NCBI GenBank assembly: GCA_964598005.1
Contig: CAZRAL010000007.1
Coordinates: forward strand, 13,186 to 77,185
Reading direction: 5' to 3'
Origin: CAZRAL01 sp964598005
GTDB taxonomy: Bacteria > Pseudomonadota > Gammaproteobacteria > Burkholderiales > Usitatibacteraceae
Length of the DNA: 64,000 nucleotides
Shown here: piece by piece, positions 62,961-64,000 of the stretch
How the letters are laid out: each line of letters opens with the position of its first letter
Position numbering within the stretch: position 1 is the stretch's first letter
The notes under the pieces: generated by a model
Databases searched by the model: none
The model's input: only the letters and a program-made list of their open reading frames with translations
What the model was told of the DNA's origin: nothing
Translations under genes and position numbers: made by a program

Positions 62961-63932
62961 ATGCAAACAATTGCCCCTCTGTGGCTTTGGGCCACCTTTG
63001 GTGCCATCGTTTTGGTATCGCTGGTCATTGACTTCGTGGTACTCAAGAAACAGGGCTCACACAAAATTGGCGTGATAGAAGCGTTTAACTGGTCGCTAGT
63101 CTGGATTGCGCTGAGTTTTGTGTTCAACGGTCTATTCTGGTGGGCAGTAAAAGATTCTACTGGCTCGGTCGAGGTAGCCAATACCAAAGCGCTCGAGTTC
63201 CTCACCGGCTATTTGATTGAAAAATCGCTCGCGGTGGACAATGTCTTTTTATTCCTGATGATTTTTACCTACTTCGCGGTACCTGCGCAGTTTCAGAAAC
63301 GGGTGTTGATGATCGGAATTGTTGGCGCGATCGTGCTTCGCACGATCATGATTCTCGTGGGGAGCTGGTTGCTAGCCAAGTTCCACTGGATCTTGTATGT
63401 GTTCGGCGCATTTCTCATCCTCACCGGTGTAAAGATGTGGTGGGCTGCTGGCAAAGAGTCTGATCTGAACGACAATCCTGCTTTGAAATTGCTGCGCAAA
63501 CTGATGTCTGTTAGCAAGAACTACGATGGCGAGAACTTCTGGACGGTGGAAAACGGCAAGAAGATTGCCACGCCGCTGTTCATGGTGATTTGCCTGATTG
63601 CATTCACCGACGTAATTTTTGCAGTGGATTCCATCCCGGCTATTTTTGCCATCACCAGCGACCCTTTCATCGTGTTGACCAGCAATGTATTTGCCATCTT
63701 GGGGCTGCGAGCTATGTACTTCTTGCTGGCTGCCGTGGCCTACAAGTTTCACTTGCTCAACTACGGCCTGGCAGTCATTCTGGTGTTTATCGGTACCAAG
63801 ATGTGCTTGGTAGATATTTACAAAATCCCCGTAGCCATCTCTTTAGGAGTGGTCGTGAGTATATTGGCCTTGACCATGCTACTAAGCGTTCGTACGGCAA
63901 AACCTGCATCTAAGGAAAAATCGACCGATTGA
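62961..63932 (+). CDS. TerC-family membrane protein (Alx-like)
   Basis: Polytopic membrane protein of 323 aa with about nine hydrophobic segments. The TerC signature is present: acidic residues within membrane segments in LEFLTGYLIEKSLAVDNVFLFLMIF (about 80-105) and FTDVIFAVDSIPAIFA (about 215-230). E. coli Alx and related proteins export manganese. The first half of that signature includes SLAVDN, typical of the Alx branch. The 218-bp leader has a small GGGCG-CGCCC hairpin but I could not recognise a yybP-ykoY manganese riboswitch. Confidence 0.92.
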   Translation: MQTIAPLWLWATFGAIVLVSLVIDFVVLKKQGSHKIGVIEAFNWSLVWIALSFVFNGLFWWAVKDSTGSVEVANTKALEFLTGYLIEKSLAVDNVFLFLMIFTYFAVPAQFQKRVLMIGIVGAIVLRTIMILVGSWLLAKFHWILYVFGAFLILTGVKMWWAAGKESDLNDNPALKLLRKLMSVSKNYDGENFWTVENGKKIATPLFMVICLIAFTDVIFAVDSIPAIFAITSDPFIVLTSNVFAILGLRAMYFLLAAVAYKFHLLNYGLAVILVFIGTKMCLVDIYKIPVAISLGVVVSILALTMLLSVRTAKPASKEKSTD

Positions 63933-64000
63933 ATTCTTACGCGACCTAAGAACCTGTTCAAGATTACTGACGTGCTATTAGAATGATGATTTTATTCATG

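Noticed and set aside
1..64000. CRISPR arrays, rRNA genes, prophage or full insertion sequences
   Set aside because: No regularly spaced direct repeats, rRNA, transposase, integrase or phage structural genes were seen on either strand.

Overview
The window looks like a chromosomal segment of a facultatively anaerobic, nitrate-respiring betaproteobacterium, probably from or near the Nitrosomonadales/Rhodocyclales. The grounds are betaproteobacterial gene orders (hisS-yfgM-bamB-der-hfq-hflX-hflK-hflC; hupB-tRNA-Val-tRNA-Asp-ppiD), a narK1K2GHJI operon divergent from narXL, and moderate GC. The genus is not certain. I saw no phage, plasmid backbone, CRISPR array or complete insertion sequence. 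Small dispersed palindromic repeats are present.

Layout. 1-10.3 kb (minus strand): an oligopeptide-type ABC transporter operon. Four paralogous family 5 solute-binding proteins lie in tandem, followed by two permeases and an ATPase cut by the window edge. 10.3-11.8 kb: an O-antigen ligase family protein translationally coupled to a truncated family 9 glycosyltransferase remnant. 12-15 kb: a membrane PAS-GGDEF-EAL protein and the first FabI. 15-17.5 kb: ppiD, two tRNAs with a clear terminator, and the HU gene. 17.8-22.4 kb: clpB behind an almost ideal sigma-32 promoter, then divergent nadC, mlaA and a small membrane protein. 22.4-31.6 kb: the housekeeping block hflC-hflK-hflX-hfq-der-bamB-yfgM-hisS, then ppa. 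31.7-34.1 kb: an HNH nuclease, queA, tRNA-Leu and a hemerythrin-like protein.

34.2-51.6 kb is the anaerobic core. It holds nitrate reductase narGHJI with a parvulin-type isomerase at its 3' end, two nitrate/nitrite transporters, the NarX-NarL system, an anaerobic ribonucleotide reductase and an FNR-type regulator with all four cluster cysteines. The reductase is unusual: its glycyl-radical segment is not in the 685-residue NrdD but in a separate 61-residue protein with its own Shine-Dalgarno sequence and an ATGA overlap. The nrdD promoter region carries an FNR-like palindrome and a pair of NrdR-like boxes 32 bp apart. A 7-2-7 NarL-type site lies between narK1 and narX.

51.6-64 kb: a second copy of a palindromic MITE-like repeat, a small cysteine-rich protein, a nitronate monooxygenase/FabK-like flavoprotein paired with a second FabI, and a MacAB-like ABC export operon whose ATPase and permease genes are separated by stacked repeats. 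An AIM24-family protein, ftsK and a TerC-family membrane protein follow.

Best candidates for something new: the split glycyl-radical reductase, the four-fold tandem binding proteins sharing a DxDxDG loop, and the families of palindromic repeats, one of which appears to carry a nested insertion.
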